From: Dendrolimus kikuchii
Taxonomy: Eukaryota; Arthropoda; Insecta; Lepidoptera; Lasiocampidae
Length of the DNA: 64,000 bases
Direction of reading: 5' to 3'
Assembly (NCBI GenBank): GCA_019925095.2
Contig: CM034403.1
Coordinates: 3,167,690 to 3,231,689 of the forward strand
Both the position numbers and the translations under genes were made by a program. Shown here in pieces: positions 10,914-21,799 of the stretch. Positions within the stretch are counted from its first letter, which is position 1. Every line of letters starts with the position of its first letter. The notes under the pieces were generated by a model, which worked only from the letters and a program-made list of their open reading frames with translations, was not told the DNA's origin and did no database searches.

Positions 10914-11098
10914 CATATGAATTGACAGCTATCTGACATCTATCATATCGAGGAAAGAGATGTCATGCTGGTGAGTGAAAGAGAAAGGTATAAAACCAAG
11001 GACAAATGGGTAAGTCTTAGACCATAGATAGTGTAAAGAGGCAAATATTTACTATGCTTTCTTCTAACAACACTGTATGTCGACAGAGACACATAATA

Positions 11099-11362
11099 AA
11101 GAGTTTTTGAAGCGACGGCATTTTAATTATTTAAAAAAATAAAAGTAGACACTTATTGTGAGATAACTACAATAGTTAGACATATGATTACGCAATATTT
11201 TTTGTAGACAACTATATGTTCTGCAAAGTGGTAGTACATTGTTTTGTTCTATAATCAGTAGTTTTCGCAGCGCACGCCGTGTAAGGATTTTTTCGGGTCA
11301 TTTTTTTACACCTTGGGTTACATTATTGGACTTTTAGTATGGATCCCTATTTTTTTTGAAAA
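11099..11362. other. no recognisable feature
   Basis: AT-rich flank between the right inverted repeat and a Helitron fragment; nothing identified. Confidence 0.4.
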
Positions 11363-11503
11363 TATAATACAGCCTATAGCCTTTCTCAATAAATGTACTA
11401 TTCAACACTGAAAGAATTTTTCAAATCGGACCAGCGGTTCCTGAGATAAGCGCGTTTAAACAAACAAACAAACTCTTCAGCTTTATAATATTAGTATAGA
11501 TAT
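11363..11503 (-). mobile_element. Helitron fragment, 3'-truncated
   Basis: On the minus strand the 5' end TCTATACTAATATTATAAAG is intact at 11503, preceded by A. The body matches the 5.6-kb copy (GAAAGAATTTTTCAAATC). The CTAG end is missing. Confidence 0.7.
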
Positions 11504-12132
11504 AAAATAATAATATGAAATATTCTAAATAAATATATAAAATCAAAATAACAACTAAACCCCACAAAATGAACACACTGTGAAGGGTAATTTGTCGTTT
11601 CGTCCACAGTGACAAAACCATCGGACGTTGAGATCAGGAAACAGAAACCAACTTTCCAAACAGTGGTATTCGATTCGTTACAACTGACATTTAAGACAAG
11701 CGGGCTGGGCGATCACGAATACTCGATGGAGGGGGTAGACAGGAATAATAGGTTTCATGCAATATTCATTTTGCCCTTTAGCTATGCATTTACTGAACAA
11801 TCTATCGCTTCAAATACCGAAAGAATTAATTATGGATATTTTTGAACTGATATTATATAGCTATAATAATAACATCACACAACACTATAGGATGACGGAG
11901 ATTATACCCACCACGCTTGTCGAAGACCGCCTGGCAGGTTCAACACTCTCACATCTTGATGTGCTGGTTTCATCACGATGTTTTCCGTCACCATTGTTAA
12001 CACGTGTTAATTGTAACAAAATGCACGTTAGATCAGAAAACTGCCTAAGTGGTGCATGCGTTCCGGTCAGGATTCAAACTCACACCCTTTGAGTTTGAGA
12101 CGCGTGCGCTAGTCATCTTTCATCATTCTTCT
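11504..12132. other. no recognisable feature
   Basis: Frames at 11609-11845 and 11757-12092 overlap each other and carry no recognisable motif. A host exon cannot be excluded, but I see no splice-site or codon pattern that supports one. Confidence 0.35.
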
Positions 12133-12299
12133 ATCCGTGCAGGAACGGAGAAAGAATACAATTTCCTGCGGCCGGGCGGCCTGTCGTAAGAGGCGACTAA
12201 ACAACCCACAGCCAGGTGGTAGGGCATTTGCCCGACTGGATGGCTACCACCCCTGGTCTAGAGCATGCCGCCATAACAACTTTGAGTTGTGTTCCGGCC
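12133..12299 (+). mobile_element. S1 retroposon, 3'-truncated
   Basis: The 5' end ATCCGTGCAGGAACGGAG is intact, but homology stops at GTGTTCCGGC. The 3' half and poly(A) are lost. Loss of the 3' end cannot come from incomplete reverse transcription, so a later deletion is likely. Confidence 0.8.
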
Positions 12300-13004
12300 A
12301 TTGAGTTATAACATGTCTAGAGAGAGCATTGCTAAGAAACAAGACCGGCAAAAACGGCATCAAAAACGCGAAGCGTTGCTAAATTCACTCTGCATTTTCG
12401 GGATATCAGGAAAAAAATATTACCCCATTTTTTATAATTAAATAATTTTTTATGTAAGTGAAAAGTTTAAATGATCGTTATGATTTAATCGCTTTATGTA
12501 ATATAATTTAATATTACTCAGAGGTTTTAGTTTTTTTTTTAAATAAAGTATTAGCAACAAAAGTTGTGTGTCTTGGAACGAACCATAAAAAAATACATGC
12601 ACAAATGAATTCATAACACATTTTAGCACATGTAGTAATTTTAATTCGCAATAAAATGCTTGTACAGATTATTAGTACATATTTATAAGTCTGTTAATTA
12701 CCAACACTAATGTAATAATTCTAAAAAAACTATTCATAATGGCAAATTATTTTTGTGTTACACATCATGTTCACGAAGGTTATTAGAGGACTATTTATAA
12801 CTCAAAGATTATCCTGCGCTAAAAGTCAGTGAAATCATTTGTAATAGTAGACTTGGAACGATTCGATAGGTTTATATTGGGTAGTAGGCTTTATGTGTAA
12901 TCCAAAGTTTATATCAGTATTAGGAACTACGGGGTAGGTACACGGAATAGTTTAATGCAGGGACTTAAGAGCAACTAAACAATAAAAAGTTATCTATAAT
13001 ATTA
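12300..13004. other. no recognisable feature
   Basis: AT-rich, no frame above 60 codons, no shared repeat detected. Confidence 0.45.
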
Positions 13005-13205
13005 CTAGCGGCCCGGAGCGGGTTCACCCGCGGTCTGTTCGGTTCCCGTAGTATAAAGCGTCATGTTATATAGCCTATGACACTCCCTGTTAACGTAGCT
13101 TTCCAACAGTAAAAGAATGTTTAAAATCGGTTTAGTAGATCCCGAGATTATCCCCTACAACGTCACAAACTTACAAACTTTACCTCTTTATAATATTAGT
13201 ACAGA
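13005..13205 (-). mobile_element. Helitron, non-autonomous, complete
   Basis: A 201-bp element with CTAG at 13005-13008 and the 5' TC at 13205, flanked by A and T as expected for Helitron insertion. The GC-rich 3' hairpin region (GCGGGTGAACCCGCTC) precedes the end. The body includes AAAATCGG and TAATATTAGTACAGA. It has no coding capacity. Confidence 0.85.
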
Positions 13206-14615
13206 TAACTCCGACCGAAGCATCTGCTTTAAACGATATTCAGTTTTTTTTACATCCTCTTTGACGATATTTGCAGCACGCATTCTGTCAATTCTATGTC
13301 AAACATCATAAGGTTACATTAAAAAGTTTATATTGTCCAAAGCGCTAAGGTTAGATTAGAAATAATTTTATATGGTGGTTAAGTATTCTTAAATTTTCAA
13401 ATTATCCTTCACACAACTTACATCTTATCGGTCACGATCATATATAATTATTTCAGGTACTTTATTTCAATACAACTGTGCTGTTGATAAGAAAATATAA
13501 AAAACATAGTGCAAAAATAATTCCGAAAATGATTCAAAATATTTTCTTTCAAAATCCATCTCTTTGTCCAACAATATGCTACAATTGGATCCGTAGGAAG
13601 TCTAAAACGTAATATAAACTAGTAATGTAGGATATGCAATTTTCGACATTTTGGTTTTATTTCACTAATGACCCTAAAAAAGCATTGTTTTTCAATAGCA
13701 GCAACAAAAAGGTAATTTTTCCTCATAGTTTTTAAAATAGCCACATTAACAATGTCATATATGCCACCATCTCCCATTAACAATGACGAATGTTAACTCC
13801 CGACGTTATTAGCGGGGCGCGAGGGGGGTATGCGGGGTATATTTTTGTAAGAAAGAAATTACTAAGACTGATTATCTAAGCTAATGAAACCTGAAATGTG
13901 ATTATTAAGTGCCATTCATACAGGTAGACTTTATAATTAATGATTTTAACAAATTTTATGGCAAAGATTGTTTTCATTTTGTCCCTAAATTGTCAATTAT
14001 GTTTGATTATTTGTTATTTGTGAAACAAATTTATTAAAAATTGGATTTAATTTATAATATCAATTTAAATACGACATAAACTTAAACAGGATTTACTAAT
14101 GACAATGTTGTATGTGGCACTTCTTACAAAGAATAAATATGTTTGTCCATGTAACTTTGTTGGATGTGACAGATCCGACAAATCATGATGACCCATGTAC
14201 GGATAACAAAGCCATTACTAGCTTTTCAAACATTTAGATAAGTAAAAATGTTATTTAATTGCATTGCAAATAAGCTCTCGAACATATATTAACATATAAT
14301 ATTTTTTTTGAAAATTTAATTCTTGTAGTAAAAAAAATATAAGCAATTCAAAGTTCAGAGCGCTCTCCTGTAAAGTTGCTGATTTGCAGATCTGACTCTG
14401 TTAATAGGCAGATCTAACATTTCACTCGGAATCTTATTGAAGAAGCGTATACCAACCCCCAAGAAAGAGGACAGTACTTTTTGTAATCTAAAAGAATTGC
14501 ATTGCAATCAAAAAATTACAACTACAATGTCACAAAGTATGGATAACCCATCCATAAAACGCAACTTGTAGCGTCATCGTAAACTTTCCTATGAGGTAAA
14601 TATGAATATTTATTA
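13206..14615. other. no recognisable feature
   Basis: AT-rich sequence with only short frames. GGGGCGCGAGGGGGG near 13815 is a local GC-rich island without context. No shared repeat was recognised. Confidence 0.4.
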
Positions 14616-14765
14616 TCTGTACTATAATATTATAAAGAGGTAAAGTTTGTGAGTTTGGATGTTCAGGGTAATTTCCGGTACTACAGATCCAATTTTGCAA
14701 AATCTTTCACCAGTAGAAAGCTACATGATTACGAAATGACACAGGCTATATTTGATTGTTGATTA
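14616..14765 (+). mobile_element. Helitron fragment, 5' part
   Basis: TCTGTACTATAATATT follows an A, then AAAGAGGTAAAGTTTGTGAG, the 5' end of the family complete at 13.0 and 42.9 kb. ACACAGGCTATATTTG is the last recognisable part. The CTAG end is missing. Confidence 0.7.
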
Positions 14766-15083
14766 ATAAATCATAAAAGTAAAAATGTTTTACGCCCAGC
14801 GAATGTTTCACGGGAACGCCTGTCAAATATGTTACAGGAATAACGTTCCACGCAAGAATTGCGCACATCTTCGCACGAGGCACTGCGAGTGCTTGCTGCG
14901 TTTATGAATTAATTGAAGGTTACAAACATTGATGTAGCAATTATTGCTACATCAATGGTTACAAAGTTTAATTAAACCTTGATATGTGTACGTGTGTGCG
15001 TGTCTGCGTGGGTGTGAAGGGTGTGAAGTGGGAACGGGTCAGCTAATATAAAAATATATTTACTCCTGTTAGTATTTAATACC

Positions 15084-15394
15084 TTTTTTTTATTGCAGGA
15101 GTTCAGCAGACAGGCAGACGGCCCACTTTATGGAAATCGGTTACCATTGCCTATGGATATTTGCTACACCAAATGTGCTACAAATGCGCTGCTGCTCTTT
15201 TAAGGGCGACTGGAACCTGGTCACTAATGCCGGAACACAACACAAGGTTGTTATGGCGGCATATTCTAAACCAGGGGTGGTAGCCATCCAGTCGGGCAAA
15301 TGCCCTACCACCTGGCTGTGGGTTGTTTTGTCGCCTCTTACGACAGGCCGCCCGGCCGCAGGAAATTGTATTTTTTCTCCGTTCCTGCACGGAT
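15084..15394 (-). mobile_element. S1 retroposon, full length with 6-bp TSD
   Basis: AATACC lies just left of the poly(T) (15078-15083) and again at 15397-15402. This places the S1 5' end at TTATCCGTGC. An 88-codon minus-of-S1 frame spans it. Confidence 0.9.
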
Positions 15395-15435
15395 AAAATA
15401 CCTAAGACAAATTCCACGAAGCACGCTATTACCTG

Positions 15436-15880
15436 TCGGCATTTGAACCAATTGTAATACCTTTATGATTGTCTTCTTTTGTTTACTTATTTATTGGTTA
15501 TTGTGGAGAACAGCCTATTGTACTCGTTTATGGCCGTTTGCAGGCATAATTAGTCAGGTGTGCGGATTACGATTTCTAGGAAATTAAGTCGACGATACGG
15601 GCGGGCACACTTGTATTTGTGAAGTATAAAACGACGGCAGGATGGAGAGAGGAGGCAGTCAAAGCGATAACACAAGCGAGGCAAGACGTGTGTACATTTT
15701 AGTGACGGACTTTGCGCGTGTTATTGAATTGTGCATTACATTTGGACTTATTGCATAAAAACCTATCCTGGTTTTCTTTGTGACTTGCCATTTTGGTCGT
15801 TTTGATCAATTTGATCACTTTGGTGACTTTGGTCATTTTGAACAATTTGGTCGATACGCATGAGAAACAAGACGGTGGTC
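15436..15880 (+). mobile_element. candidate LTR-like segment
   Basis: It holds a strong Pol II core promoter (see next entry), then GCGCGTGTTATTG and TTGCATAAAAACC, and a run of degenerate TTTGGTCA/TTTGATCA units at 15789-15855 that resembles the leader after some insect LTRs. No second LTR, no pol and no clear primer-binding site were found, so the boundaries are guesses. Confidence 0.3.
15625..15690 (+). promoter_or_regulatory. TATA-Inr-DPE core promoter
   Basis: TATAAAA lies at 15625-15631. CAGTC, matching the arthropod initiator TCAGT, has its A at 15657. AGACGTG begins at 15684. Taking 15657 as +1 puts TATA at -32 and the downstream element at +28, the canonical spacing of all three. 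Such triple promoters are typical of insect LTR retrotransposons. Confidence 0.55.
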
Positions 15881-16257
15881 CAACACCTAATGGAGGGCCA
15901 ATAATCCCCCTCATCATCAACACCAACTGAAAAATTTTCATGTCACAACAATTAAACAATAAATTATAACACCACACAAAGTCACAAACACATAACTAAG
16001 AATAAAACTTATACACACACTCAAACCAACGCGCACTACCATCGCATTGCATTACACGCACACTTCACAAACAAACCCAAAGAGCCTAAAAATTAATAAC
16101 CCTAATAATATAATTAATAACCAGAAAATAAAAAACAACACACATGGCACTAGATAGGACTACATATAAGTATAGATATAAGGCCCACACTGCACATGCA
16201 CTTCCTCACAATACCAGCATGTCACAGATACACTCTACATTAGTATAAGTTTAGTAT
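15881..16257. other. A- and CA-rich sequence, unassigned
   Basis: Dispersed ACACAC, AACCAACGCGCAC and AACAAACC on the plus strand could be the antisense of a LINE 3' UTR. No family was established. Confidence 0.3.
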
Positions 16258-16270
16258 TGAAAGTAGAATA

Positions 16271-16390
16271 CATACATACATACATACATACATAACTTCA
16301 CGCCAGTTCCCTCGCGGGGTAGGCACGAACAACAGAGTGCCATTTAGGCTTATTCTTACACACCTCACTTGCCTCTTTGACATTCATAAC
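16271..16390 (-). mobile_element. RTE LINE, 120-bp 3' end
   Basis: Only the last 36 or so codons and the GTAT tail remain. A 13-bp duplication TGAAAGTAGAATA flanks it at 16258-16270 and 16391-16403. Confidence 0.88.
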
Positions 16391-16403
16391 TGAAAGTAGA
16401 ATA

Positions 16404-16973
16404 AATTAATATAATAAGTTATTCGTAGGACACATACACCTCAACACAAAAATCAATAAATTAATGTCACACACAAGAACCAAAATAACTAATAAGCGTG
16501 TTAAATAAAAAAAAAAAAAATCTAGAAATTAAGTTGTAAAAAAGGGTACGGAATTCGAGTCCGTAGAGTTGTTAATAATAAAAAAATACCGAAAATGGAC
16601 ATAAATACTTTTCATGCAGGAGATGGGATAGTTTGCGATATAAAATGAAGTGAATCGTCCGGGTGCAAATAGTTCTAACATAAAAATTCATTACAATGCA
16701 ACATGTATTAACGCCTTCTCTTTAAACAAGAGGCACACAATAATATGTAATAAAAACGGCCGAACATTCGGTTAAAACAAAAAATTCGGCCGAACTTCGG
16801 TTTGATTGCGCCACGCTTTCTCGAAAGCAACATGTCCTGACTTGATAACGCCTAATCGTTGGCACTTTTACACCTACCTCAAATAAATTTAAAGTACGAG
16901 TAGGTGGATAAAAGAATAGATTTTGACCTTTAATTGAAAAAAAAACACCATTTCATAATTCTACAGTGTCTGC
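16404..16973. other. no gene; short repeat remnant
   Basis: CGGCCGAACATTCGG and ATTCGGCCGAACTTCGG at 16757-16803 resemble the CGGCCGAAT motifs of the hAT element at 23.5 kb. Otherwise nothing is recognised. Confidence 0.35.
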
Positions 16974-16993
16974 GTGTTCGTGTGCGCGTGTGT

Positions 16994-17032
<39 letters not shown>

Positions 17033-17183
17033 TGTGTGTGTGTGTGTGTGTCTGTGTGTCTATGTGTGTCTGAGTGTGTTTCTGTGTGTGTGTCTATGTG
17101 TGTCTGTGTGTGTGCGTGTGTGTGTGTGTCTGTGCGTCTATGTGTGTCTGAGTGTGTTTCTGTGTGTGTGTCTGTGTGTGTGT

Positions 17184-17224
<41 letters not shown>

Positions 17225-17293
17225 TCTCTCTCTCGGTGTGTGTGTCTGCGTGTGTGTGTGTGCCTGTGTGTGTGTGCCTGTGTCTGTGTCTGT

Positions 17294-17370
<77 letters not shown>

Positions 17371-17388
17371 GTCTGTCTGTCTGTCTGT

Positions 17389-17462
<74 letters not shown>

Positions 17463-17470
17463 GCGTGTGC
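16974..17470. repeat. compound GT / CT / CTGT microsatellite
   Basis: About 500 bp. Interrupted (GT)n with spaced CTGTGTGT and GAGTGTGT units, then (CT)n near 17296-17366, (CTGT)n near 17367-17390, pure (GT)n near 17392-17456 and a final GTGC section. Long frames in all directions (VCVCVC, THTHTH, SLSLSL) are low-complexity artefacts. Confidence 0.95.
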
Positions 17471-17491
17471 GTGCGTAGTGGTTCTCTAGTA

Positions 17492-17757
17492 CAGTGTTCC
17501 GCAAACTCTGCGTGTTCAAGGTACATCTAGGAAAACGAAAATTTTTGGAGGTACACCACAAATAAAAATCATTTTTTAAGTAATAATAATAATAATTAAT
17601 CAACATTTATTTCTTAATCATCGAAACAATATTTATTATTAACCAACAAACCTAAAGTTCAAATTGCAGCATAACCTTATTTTTTATTTTTCCGAGGCAC
17701 ACCAATTAATGACCACGGTATACCAGTGTGCCGCGGCACGTACTTTGCGGAACACTG
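17492..17757. mobile_element. hAT MITE with 8-bp TSD
   Basis: A 266-bp element with terminal inverted repeats CAGTGTTCCGCAAA and TTTGCGGAACACTG. CTCTAGTA duplicates at 17484-17491 and 17758-17765. The 8-bp duplication and CAGTG ends define hAT. It contains GTGCCGCGGCAC near the right end and no coding part. Confidence 0.92.
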
Positions 17758-17765
17758 CTCTAGTA

Positions 17766-17990
17766 CAGTTTTTTCAGCATACAACAGTGATCTGGAGGGA
17801 ACTTCGCGCCGCACTTTTCCCCTGTGCACTACGACATGAAGTTGTTTAAGAAGGTTGTTATACAATTTCTTAAAGGATGGCAACGCGTTGAGTACGTCCG
17901 TGGTGTTGCAAATGTTCATAGGCGACGATAACCACCTTCGATAAGATAGGCCATTTGCCATTTGCTTCAAGCAATAAAAATACATTTATT
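17766..17990 (+). mobile_element. LINE-J 3' end fragment
   Basis: The stretch encoding about QFFQHTTVIWRELRAALFP matches the LINE-J coding end at 21.5 kb. Then come GGTGTTGCAAATGTTCATAGG and GCAATAAAAA. Its last 80 bp resemble the S1 3' tail (GTTGCAAATG, CATAGGCGA, GGCC), so the two families appear to share a 3' end. Confidence 0.6.
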
Positions 17991-18284
17991 TAAAATATTT
18001 TTTTATACCCACAATGCTTTGAATAGAATTTATTTTCATAAAGAACCCTAGGACAGAAATCGTTGCGCACTCCACGTATGTGGGGTGCCGCAGATGTTTA
18101 GATTGTCTACAATGAATTATTATTCTGTATCATGAAAAAGAATTCGGGCAATTTGTTTAATATTCTATCAAACATTTTTGAATGTTGACAATATTATTTA
18201 TGGCGGCGAAAATTTCAAAAGTATGGTTATGACGACGCAAAGTTCAATTTTGTCATATTTCTACCACGTGGGGGCTGTAATCTA
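17991..18284. other. no recognisable feature
   Basis: AT-rich, nothing identified. Confidence 0.4.
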
Positions 18285-18480
18285 TAATACAAAAATCTTA
18301 AACATGCCATGTCTGTACATTGAAGCTATTAAAAAAAAAACAACTCGAATAGACTACATAAACGACGGAGAACACGAAGCAATTAGCTTTAGATTTCTTG
18401 TCTCTTTGTTCGGGATTCAGATAAAAACTACTCGGCCGATTTCGATACGGTTTTCGCTGATCGACAGCTAAATCTTAGAC
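18285..18480 (+). mobile_element. B-family repeat (Helitron-like)
   Basis: Shares CTGTACATTGAAGCT, GGAGAACACGA, TTTCTTGTCT and GGCCGATTTCGATACGG with 43110-43275 and 62140-62300. The GCCGATTTCGAT wording is common in lepidopteran Helitron bodies, but I could not place the ends. Three GGAATCCCGCGGGAATTTT-like motifs follow at 18500-18775. Confidence 0.45.
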
Positions 18481-18800
18481 TTAAACTCTGCGCTCTATTT
18501 TATTCTAGGAATCCCGCGGGAATTTTTCTGAGAATGATTTAAAATGACCAGATTAAAAAAAATCGAATTCCAATGTGATTTTTTACTGGTCGATAGCAAA
18601 TTTAATGTAACTAAATGTGTGATATTTTTTATCACGGGAATCCCGCGGGAATTTTCCCAGAAGCGGTTTGAAGTTGTACGGATGCATAAAAATTACTTCA
18701 CTAAAACGACAGCTTACATTCTTTATTTAAATGGTGCGATACTCTGTGTCCCGAGAATCCTGCGGGAATTTTAAGTCAAAACTTTTTGCGGTTCCATAGT

Positions 18801-19061
18801 ACATACATACGTACATAACTTCACGCCAGTTCCCTTGCAGGGTAGGCACGAACAGCAGAGCGCCATTCAGGCTTATTCTTACACACCTCACTTGCTTCTT
18901 TGACATTCATAGCTCTTGTCGTACACGCTCGTCTGTTCTTAAGGCTTCTGCTAGTACACGATCAATTTGATCATGGAAGGTGTGTCGTGGCCTTCGACGA
19001 CTTCTGCATCCATCCACTTTTGCATTGTATATCTGTTTAGTCATTCTTTCATCATGCATTC
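18801..19061 (-). mobile_element. RTE LINE, 261-bp 3' end with 11-bp TSD
   Basis: Flanked by GGTTCCATAGT at 18790-18800 and 19062-19072. It carries the C-terminal codons (ARELA backwards to HDERMTKQIYNA). One internal deletion removes the EGDVRSLKNR-side codons near 18950, shifting the frame. Confidence 0.9.
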
Positions 19062-19072
19062 GGTTCCATAGT

Positions 19073-20037
19073 GAAATGAGTAAACCAATATATAATAAGT
19101 TTATCATCCCTAAGGAACCCTCCATATTACGTGGCCTGCCACGCATTTATCCGATTCTATTTAACCTTTAAGTATGCGAATCCGAAAAGGCGAATTGATA
19201 CAAAAGCAAATACATAATGAAAAGCAGCTTAACGAGTCAGCCGTTCATTTAAAAACGCCGTTCATTCATTTCATTCATTTGTTCACTCATTCCATTCATT
19301 CTGGGTATACTTCACGGAATCATTTTCCAATATCGTCTATCTGATTCACTAATTCAATTATGCTGCTGTGAGTTTGTTTGTGTGTGTAATTTTCTTGTAT
19401 ATTTTCCGATTATAATTCACTCATTTCACGCGCTTTTATGTATTTAAGTATCAAAATGGCTAATCTAAAATCCCGCACGAAACATGATTAGCTTAATGTT
19501 AACCATTTGACGCCTGTATATGCCCGGATTTCCACAGAATACTTAAGGAATGTATCCGGGCATCCGAATAAAACCGCTGGTTAGCAAATAGCTCAACTTT
19601 GGGCGTCCGTTGTTGTTTATTCAAAAAGTAATAAATATGAATACATATAACTTACATAGCACGTAGTTTACGTCCGCTAGCACGCCGCACTTTACACAAT
19701 CACAGAAAATATAAGTTCAAAGTTCACTGGGCCGGCCTTTGATATTGTTTTTATATTAAAAGTATGTTGAGAAGTTTAGCGTCCCAAGGTTCGAACAGAA
19801 GTCTTGCAGCCGCGCCGTCGTCGCTGCATTTCGCGCGTACTCGGTGTTGGGGGGAGGGAGACAGACATATATACACATTACTATAGTAGAGAGAGAGAGA
19901 GAAGAGTATACTATGTAATGTATGAAAGTGTAATCTGGCAACCATGCTTGATTTTCCCGCTTAAATAATAAACAACGCCGATATCCTGTGAGAGCGTAGT
20001 ATTACATTGGTCGAGCCGGCCCTAGAGTAATAGAAAG
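19073..20037. other. no gene; short simple repeats
   Basis: Imperfect TTCATTCA units at 19243-19310 and (GA)n at 19887-19902. The 64- and 61-codon minus frames near 19750-19945 overlap in two phases and have no motif. Confidence 0.4.
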
Positions 20038-20200
20038 AAGAAAGAAAGAAAGACATATTTTATTTAAGACATAACAATACACAGTGTTATCAAACAGTAA
20101 AATAACAGAAACAGAATAAGTCCTAAAATTGGACCCAGTCTCAGCATATGCTGGACAATTAAGACCAGCGCTTTTCTTCTACTTGGGACCAGTAAGTGAA
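20038..20200 (-). mobile_element. LINE-N 3' end fragment
   Basis: (AAAGAA)n at the left, then a TTGGACCCAGTCTCAG block and GGACAATTAAGACCAGCGCT. The same order occurs at 60445-60600. This is a LINE 3' UTR read on the minus strand with a TTTCTT tail. The clade is not settled (R1-like is possible). Confidence 0.5.
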
Positions 20201-20576
20201 GTCACGTAGGACAATACAACACAAATAATACATAGTGTACATTAAGTACATCAAGATAATGATTCAAGTATAACTTCACCACGTCTAATCCAGTTAGAAT
20301 TATGTCTTCTTCCTTACATACTCCCCTATTCTGGCACACGTCTTCTGTTAGACCACAGACTATCATTTAATTCTTGGCAATCCTTACATTTGTTTCTTGC
20401 TTACTTTACTCTTATAGCTGCACATTCTTTTTGCACACGATTTTTGTTCTTCCTTCTAACATGCTCATTGATAATATCATCTTAATCTTCTGCTTCTCTT
20501 TCACTAGTTTCAAGTGCAACAATGTGTTTACGTGAACGGTTACTTACATCCTCTTTTAATGTAAAACTACAATCGC
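20201..20576. other. no recognisable feature
   Basis: AT-rich; may be the continuation of the LINE-N 3' UTR, but I found no coding match. Confidence 0.3.
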
Positions 20577-20726
20577 CACTCCTAATCAGAATATTCTTGC
20601 CACGGGTTGTCTGGAAGAGATCGCTTTTTAGCGATAAGACCGCCCTTTGTACCCAACTAGACTAATACTAGTTCGTAAGTTTTTGTGTAATGGTGTACAA
20701 TAAAGTGTTATCTATCTATCTATCTA
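20577..20726 (+). mobile_element. LINE-K 3' end with (ATCT)n tail
   Basis: Runs from CACTCCTAATCAGAATATTC through GGGTTGTCTGGAAGAGATCG, CTTTTTAGCGATAAGACC, TGTACAATAAAG to (ATCT)n. It starts at almost the same base as the 50.3-kb copy. Confidence 0.75.
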
Positions 20727-20983
20727 CAATGATGGTAACGATGATAAAGCTGCATAGAACACAGAGAAATACAAGCAGTTAGATATATAAGGGAAGGAAT
20801 GCACAGCACATTTCTGTAGTGAAGCGATGATTTCTTCTCAATTCTTAGCACGACACACAAAAATGACTAAATATCACAAATTCAACTAATTTGATGATAT
20901 ATAAACTATATAGACGAAATAATGTTAACACAGTCAAACGATGCATACGCGATGTGAATAGTTAGAGAAGAAATTATTATTTC

Positions 20984-21298
20984 ATCCGTGCAGGAACGGA
21001 GAAAGAATACAATTTCCTGCGGCCGGGCGGCCTGTCGTAAGAGGCGACTTAACAACCCACAGCCAGGTGGTAGGGCATTTGCCCGACTGGACGGCGACCA
21101 CCCCTGGTTTAAAGTATGTCGCCATAACAACCTTGAGTTGTGTTCCGGCATTAGTGACCAGGTTCCAGTCTCCCTTAAGAGAGCAGCAGCGCATTTGTGG
21201 CAACTTTGATGGTGCAAATGTCCATAGGCGATGGTAACCACTTTCCATCTAGTGGGCCGTCTCCCTGTCTGCTAAACTGCTGCAATATAAAAAAAAAA
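20984..21298 (+). mobile_element. S1 retroposon, full length
   Basis: ATCCGTGCAGGAACGGAG to TGCAATATAAAAAA. An 88-codon antisense frame (MESGYHRLW..) spans it. Confidence 0.9.
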
Positions 21299-21408
21299 GA
21301 AAGCCTATTATATGATGACCACCACTATTGCAATGCTATTAACGTCGCATGGCGTCTCCTTCTATCCGCTTGCTAAAGTAGGTACAGGAGAGGAAAAAAG
21401 AATAGGAG

Positions 21409-21785
21409 GTGGTTTTACATGATATACATGTGCTATTCTACCGCCTGTACAACGGAGAGTGTTCCGAGGAACTGTGTGATCTGGTACCAACGCCTCCTCT
21501 TTACAACCGCATCGCTCGCCATCGACGGGAAGTTCACCCCCATTTCCTGGAGCTCCGACGCTTAACTACGCAACGGTTCTCTAATATGTTTGTTCCCTGT
21601 ACGACAATGTTTGGAGGGAATTTCCCGCTTAGCATTTCCTTCTGCGCTACGATTTGGGGTTGTTTAAGGGCGTTATAAAATCTCTTAGAGTCCAGCAATG
21701 CGTTGGCAATGCCCCTGATGTTGCAAACATCCATAGGCGAAGGCAACCACCTTCCATCAAGTAGGCAATAGTGAAGTGAAGCTTC
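21409..21785 (+). pseudogene. LINE-J ORF2 C-terminus plus 3' tail
   Basis: The frame reads FYRLYNGECSEELCDLVP, then HPHFLELRRLTTQRFSN and FVPCTTMFGGNFPLS. This is the region after the RT in jockey/CR1-type LINEs, where RFS..F.PRTT..WN.LP is typical. It stops at 21678, about 100 bp before the homologous end, probably through a frameshift. GTTGCAAACATCCATAGGCG at 21720 marks the tail shared with S1. Confidence 0.65.
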
Positions 21786-21799
21786 AGAAAAGTAGCCCA

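Larger units (their letters stand above)
6017..11098. mobile_element. 5-kb segment bounded by ~180-bp inverted repeats
   Basis: The sequence at 6017-6200 (ATTATGTGT through CACACAGTGTTGTTAGAAG, GTCTAAGACTTACCC, TAGATGTCAGATAGC) recurs inverted at 10914-11098. A further copy of the outermost 40 bp, TTATGTGTCTCTGTCGACA, lies at 6290-6335. The interior is AT-rich and has no frame above about 100 codons and no recognised domain. It may be a large non-autonomous DNA transposon or a decayed autonomous one. The terminal chemistry and target duplication are unclear (perhaps TTA). Confidence 0.55.

Noticed and set aside
11609..12092. Possible host exons in two overlapping frames
   Set aside because: No conserved motif seen; overlapping phases suggest chance. 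Left as unassigned.
15789..15855. Regulatory tandem repeat of TTTGGTCA units
   Set aside because: Units are too degenerate and few to call; noted only as part of the LTR-like segment.
16930..17606. Open frames up to 198 codons (VCVCVC, THTHTH, SLSLSL)
   Set aside because: They are dinucleotide-repeat translations open in several frames and both strands; no gene.
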